NCBI RefSeq assembly: GCF_005954645.2
Contig: NZ_CP040695.2
Span: 3,410,001 to 3,474,000 of the forward strand
Origin: Nocardioides sp. S-1144
GTDB taxonomy: Bacteria; Actinomycetota; Actinomycetes; Propionibacteriales; Nocardioidaceae
Reading direction: 5' to 3'
DNA length: 64,000 nt
A model generated the notes under the pieces. That model did not search any database and was not told the DNA's origin. It was given only the letters and a program-made list of their open reading frames with translations. Every line of letters begins with the position of its first letter. Positions within the stretch are counted from its first letter, which is position 1. Positions 60,850-64,000 of the stretch are shown here, piece by piece. A program made the translations under genes and the position numbers.

Positions 60850-61416
60850 GGAGGGGGTGGGCGGGCGGTCGACCAGCACGGCCGCCACCGCTCGGGCGAC
60901 GCCGGGCGGCGAACCCCCGCGCAGCCGCATGCCGAGCTCGCCGGTGACGACCAGCATCAGCTCCTCCGCGAGCAGCGCGGCCCGCTCCCCCGCGACCGGG
61001 ACGGCGAGCTCGGTGAGCCGGGCGCGCAGGGCGTCGGTCTCCCGACCGAGCGCGGCGGCCACCGCCGGGACCGGGTCGGCGTGCTCGGCCGCCGTCCCGA
61101 GGAAGGCGCACCAGCGCGCGCCGTCGGGGCGCGCCCGGAAGGCGTCGAGCGCGTCGAGGACGGCGAGCAGGCGGGCCCGGTCGTCGGCGGCACGTGCCAC
61201 GGCGGCGTCCCAGACCTCGAGCCAGACCCGGTGCCGCCGGTCGAGGGCGGCGGCGACCAGCCCATCCTTGCTGCCGTAGGCGCGGTAGAGGGTCGCGGGC
61301 GAGACGCCGGCGCGCGCCAGGATCGCGTCGACCGGCGTCGCGGCGACGCCGTGGGTGAAGAGGAGCTCGTCGGCGGCGTCGAGGAGCTTCGTCTCGGTGC
61401 GCTCGCGGACGGCCAT
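60844..61416 (-). CDS. TetR family regulator of MFS gene
   Basis: The 190-aa product has the TetR helix-turn-helix (KLLDAADELLFTHGVAATPV, SPATLYRAYGSKDGLV) and a helical ligand domain. It is divergent from an MFS transporter with two palindromes between or over the start codons (61419-61431 and 61442-61459), the usual repressor/exporter pair. Confidence 0.88.
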   Translation of the reverse strand: MAVRERTETKLLDAADELLFTHGVAATPVDAILARAGVSPATLYRAYGSKDGLVAAALDRRHRVWLEVWDAAVARAADDRARLLAVLDALDAFRARPDGARWCAFLGTAAEHADPVPAVAAALGRETDALRARLTELAVPVAGERAALLAEELMLVVTGELGMRLRGGSPPGVARAVAAVLVDRPPTPSR

Positions 61417-61418
61417 GG

Positions 61419-61459
61419 CCGTAGTCTACGGTGGCAAAGTGAAACGCACGTTATCGTTT
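61419..61459. promoter_or_regulatory. TetR operator candidates
   Basis: CCGTAG-T-CTACGG (61419-61431) and AAACG-N8-CGTTT (61442-61459) flank the MFS start codon, only 22 bp from the TetR ATG. Confidence 0.62.
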
Positions 61460-62680
61460 GGTTCGCGCGAGACCGGCCTCGTCCTGGCCGCGACCTGCCT
61501 CGTCGCCGGCACCTACGGCCTGGTCCGCCTGGCCTACGGGCTGTTCCTGCCCGACATCCAGGCCTCCCTCGGCCTCGGCGCGGCGGCCGCCGGCCGGATC
61601 TCCTCGGGCTCGTCGGTCGCCTACTGCGTCGCGGCCGGTCTCGGCCTGCTCGGCGCACGGTGGCCGCGCGCGCTGGTCGTCGGCGCGCTCCTCACGGCCG
61701 CGACCGGGTCCCTGGGGATGGCGCTGGCCCCGGACCTCACGGTCTTCGTGCCCGCCGCCGTCCTCAGCTCGGCCGGGGCCGGGCTCGCGTCGCCCGCCCT
61801 GGTGGCGGTGGTGGCCCGCTCGGTCGCCCCGGGCCGTGCCGACCGCGCCCAGGCGGTGGTCAACGCCGGCACCGGTCCGGGGCTGGTGGCCGCGGCGGCG
61901 CTCGCGCTCGTGCTGCTGCCCGGGTGGCGCACCGGGTTCGCGGTCAGCGCGGCGTTCACCGCGGCGGCGGGCGTCGCCGTCCTGCTCCTCGACCGGCCGG
62001 TCGTGCCGCGACCCGGTCGCGAGGTGGCCCACGAGGCGGCCCGCGAGGTGCCCCGCCCGGGCGGGACGCCGTCCTGGCGACCGCTGCGGACGCCGGCCGT
62101 CGCCGCCGCCCTGCTCGGCGCCGCCTCCGCCGTCGTCTGGACCTACGGGAGGTCGCACGTCGTCGCCCAGGGCGCCGGCGACACCGCCTCGACCCTCGCC
62201 TGGATGACGCTCGGCGTGGGCGGGACGGCGACCGTGCTGACCGCCCGGCCACTGAGCAGCCTCAGCCCGCCGCGGGCCTGGCTGCTCACCCTCACCGGCA
62301 CCGCGGCCGCGATCGCCGCGCTCGGTCTCGGCGCCGGGGCCCTGCCGGTCGCGCTCGTCGCGTGCGCGCTCTTCGGGTGGGGCTTCGTCGCCGCCACGTC
62401 GGTGCTCATCGGGTGGGCCGCCGGCGTCGCGCCCCAGCGGACCGCCGCCGCGACCGCGGCGTTGTTCATCACCCTGGTGCTCGGCCAGGCGGCCGGCTCG
62501 ACGGTGGCCGGGGTGGTCGCGGACCACCTGGGGATGTCCGCGGCCTTCGTCGCCTCGGCCGGGGTCGCCGTGGTCGGTGCCGGGTGCGGCTGGCCGGGCT
62601 CGCGTCGGGCCGGCGCCGACGGGGCACCGACGGCCCCGCCACGGATGCCGCACGGAGAAACTCCCCGGATCCAGGTTTGA
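61439..62680 (+). CDS. MFS transporter
   Basis: The 413-aa product has about 12 hydrophobic helices; LVRLAYGLFLPDIQASLGL and SVAYCVAAGLGLLGARW fit TM1-TM2 of YbfB-type major facilitators. GTG 61439 overlaps the operator region and no strong Shine-Dalgarno is visible, consistent with a leaderless start. Substrate unknown; export controlled by the adjacent TetR is likely. Confidence 0.82.
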   Translation: MKRTLSFGSRETGLVLAATCLVAGTYGLVRLAYGLFLPDIQASLGLGAAAAGRISSGSSVAYCVAAGLGLLGARWPRALVVGALLTAATGSLGMALAPDLTVFVPAAVLSSAGAGLASPALVAVVARSVAPGRADRAQAVVNAGTGPGLVAAAALALVLLPGWRTGFAVSAAFTAAAGVAVLLLDRPVVPRPGREVAHEAAREVPRPGGTPSWRPLRTPAVAAALLGAASAVVWTYGRSHVVAQGAGDTASTLAWMTLGVGGTATVLTARPLSSLSPPRAWLLTLTGTAAAIAALGLGAGALPVALVACALFGWGFVAATSVLIGWAAGVAPQRTAAATAALFITLVLGQAAGSTVAGVVADHLGMSAAFVASAGVAVVGAGCGWPGSRRAGADGAPTAPPRMPHGETPRIQV

Positions 62681-62769
62681 GACCGCTCGTAGGTGGTCAG
62701 GGAGTGGTGGGGTCCACGACCAGGGTCCCCGGCCCCGTCGGGCCGTGACTCACGAGGAGAGGTCCCGCC

Positions 62770-62919
62770 GTGACCGCAGAGCAGATCGGGTTGCCGCCCA
62801 CCCCCGCGGTCCCCACCGTCGAGAGCACCCTGGTGACCGCGCTGCGGGTCCGCCGGCTGATCGCGCGGCTGGTGCTCGGCGACTCCCGCGACGGCGTCGG
62901 CCGCCGCGAGGCCGCCTGA
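62770..62919 (+). CDS. Small hypothetical protein (49 aa)
   Basis: GTG 62770 follows GAGGAGAGG (7 nt) and encodes 49 residues: VTAEQIGLPPTPAVPTVEST, then LVTALRVRRLIARLVLGDSR. Codon bias matches the genome. No family is recognised. Confidence 0.5.
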   Translation: MTAEQIGLPPTPAVPTVESTLVTALRVRRLIARLVLGDSRDGVGRREAA

Positions 62920-62958
62920 CCGCTCGCCGCCGCCCGACAGCTCGCCGCGGGCCGGTCG

Positions 62959-64000
62959 TCAGTCGACGACGGCGAAGGTGATCCCCCGCGCCTGGAGCCG
63001 GGCGAGCAGGTTGTCGCCCATCGCCTGCGCGGTGGTGACGCTGCCGGCCGTGGCCGGGTTGTCGTCGAAGGCCAGGCACAGCGCCGACTCGGCCAGCATC
63101 TTCGCGGTCTCGTCGTAGCCGGGGTCGCCGCCGGAGACGCGGGTGTGCAGGGTGCGGCCGTCGGTCTCGGCGACGAAGTCGACGGTGAACCAGGACTTGG
63201 CGCGCTTCGCCTCGTCGGGCCCCGAGCCCTGCGGGACCTTCTTGAGCAGCAGGTTGCGCACCGGCGGCACCTGCGCGGCCACGCCGAGGGCGCCGACGCC
63301 GACCATCGCACCGGCGGTGTAGCGCAGGGTCTTCAGGCCCGCGAAGTGCGCGTAGCGGAACTCCGGGCCGTAGACCGGCAGCGCGGCGCCGCTGCGCGCG
63401 ACCACCTGCGGGTCGATCGTCGGCAGCGGCAGCAGCCACCGGCCGAGCACCTTGTCGCGCTGCGGCTTGCCGCCCACCGGGCGCGAGGAGCGGCCGTCGG
63501 TGGGCCGGCCCTGCGCGGCGCGCCGCTCCTTGGCGGTCGCGCCCATCTGCTTGGCCCGCGAGAACGCGCCGAGGGCGGAGTGGAAGGTGCCACCGGAGAA
63601 CGTGCCCGCGGCCCGGACGACGCCGCGCATCCGCACCGGGCCGGTGGGCCGCAGCTGCTGGACGGTGAAGTAGGCGCCGAGGTCGTGCGGGATCGAGTCG
63701 AAGCCGCACGCGTGCACGATCCGGGCGCCGGTGCGCACCGCGGTGGCGTGGTGGTCGAGGTAGGTGCGGTCGACGAACTCCGGCTCGCCGGTGAGGTCGA
63801 CGTAGTCGGTGCCGGTCTCCGCGCACGCCGCGACGAGCGGGCCGCCGAGCTGCTGGTAGGGCCCGACCGTGGTCACCGCGACCTTCGCGCGGCGCACGAC
63901 GTCGGCGAGCGAGGCCTGGTCGCTCGCGTCGACGACGAGCAGCTCCAGCTCGCCGTGGTCGGCGCCCAGCCGCTCGCGGACCTGCTCGAGCTTCTCCCGG
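62959..64000 (-). CDS. Saccharopine dehydrogenase-like trans-acting enoyl reductase (partial)
   Basis: The frame is open to the window end, so the N-terminal Rossmann motif is missing. The rest, VAVTTVGPYQQLGGPLVAAC, DYVDLTGEPEFV, RIVHACGFDSIPHDLG and GTFSGGTFHSAL, is typical of the actinobacterial trans-acting enoyl reductase family (Rv2953-like). These are NADP-dependent membrane-associated reductases; the acyl substrate here is unknown. Confidence 0.86.
   Translation of the reverse strand, partial: REKLEQVRERLGADHGELELLVVDASDQASLADVVRRAKVAVTTVGPYQQLGGPLVAACAETGTDYVDLTGEPEFVDRTYLDHHATAVRTGARIVHACGFDSIPHDLGAYFTVQQLRPTGPVRMRGVVRAAGTFSGGTFHSALGAFSRAKQMGATAKERRAAQGRPTDGRSSRPVGGKPQRDKVLGRWLLPLPTIDPQVVARSGAALPVYGPEFRYAHFAGLKTLRYTAGAMVGVGALGVAAQVPPVRNLLLKKVPQGSGPDEAKRAKSWFTVDFVAETDGRTLHTRVSGGDPGYDETAKMLAESALCLAFDDNPATAGSVTTAQAMGDNLLARLQARGITFAVVD

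Overview
The window is very GC-rich with strongly GC3-biased codons, many GTG/TTG starts, 4-bp stop/start overlaps and typical actinobacterial families (SepX/GlpR with Glp, LytR-CpsA-Psr protein, STAS protein, DUF3263, DUF3618, FmdB). It looks like a chromosome segment of a Nocardioides-like actinomycete. That assignment rests on family recall, not on a database search.

Layout. 1-4136: carotenoid genes (end of a desaturase, CDP-alcohol phosphatidyltransferase, crtI, crtB in the same open frame as an SGNH hydrolase). 4173-10953: housekeeping and stress genes (VOC protein, epimerase, DUF2243, LuxR, GAF, Rieske, a DUF3618/holin-like/coiled-coil operon, STAS). 11002-19333: family-A polymerase-like protein, a divergent NmrA/TetR pair with a palindromic operator, cold-shock protein, a frameshifted Tat-exported phosphoesterase and tRNA-Ala(CGC). 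19400-25338: SepX/GlpR, RimJ-like, MogA/MoaB, MoaC, Glp (MoeA-like), GalU and 5-FTHF cyclo-ligase, a conserved division/cofactor neighbourhood. 25346-34671: penicillin acylase, a CIRCE operator in front of fmdB, SAF protein, MscL, DUF559-like protein, LCP protein with a 58-aa partner, and a CHASE/PAS histidine kinase.

34725-42206 is a small integrated element in tRNA-Arg(CCU): an identical 48-bp att core at both ends, paired 12-bp-period arm repeats at both ends, and a tyrosine integrase at the right end. Its cargo is a LuxR regulator, small membrane and secreted proteins, and several broken genes (a frameshifted FlgD-Ig protein, a 5'-truncated M78-type peptidase, a DUF3800 gene with an early TAA). 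It also carries a family of 27-codon ORFs for a one-helix hydrophobic peptide, two intact copies and one remnant, with homology confined to the ORF. Next to attR lies a GerE-only LuxR gene and a gene-free block (about 42.66-43.22 kb) of hairpins whose loops share a TCCCCCCA (or TGGGGGGA) core. Two units show a compensatory base pair, and a relative sits inside the element.

43333-50378: FAD oxidoreductase, ROK regulator and a translationally coupled Entner-Doudoroff operon zwf-edd-eda. 50476-60555: a catabolic island with SSADH-like dehydrogenase, GntR, flavin reductase, SnoaL-like protein and BCCT transporter on one strand. Divergent from it, behind a clear promoter pair, are two AA_synth proteins, an alpha/beta hydrolase, an aldehyde dehydrogenase, a tautomerase and a luciferase-like monooxygenase. 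The set suggests uptake of a quaternary/N-methylated compound, flavin-dependent ring opening, and oxidation and hydrolysis towards succinate. Two arrays of the same 32-bp palindromic repeat mark the convergent gene ends that bracket this island (50.4 and 60.6-60.85 kb). 60844-64000: TetR/MFS pair, a 49-aa ORF and a saccharopine-dehydrogenase-like enoyl reductase cut by the window end.
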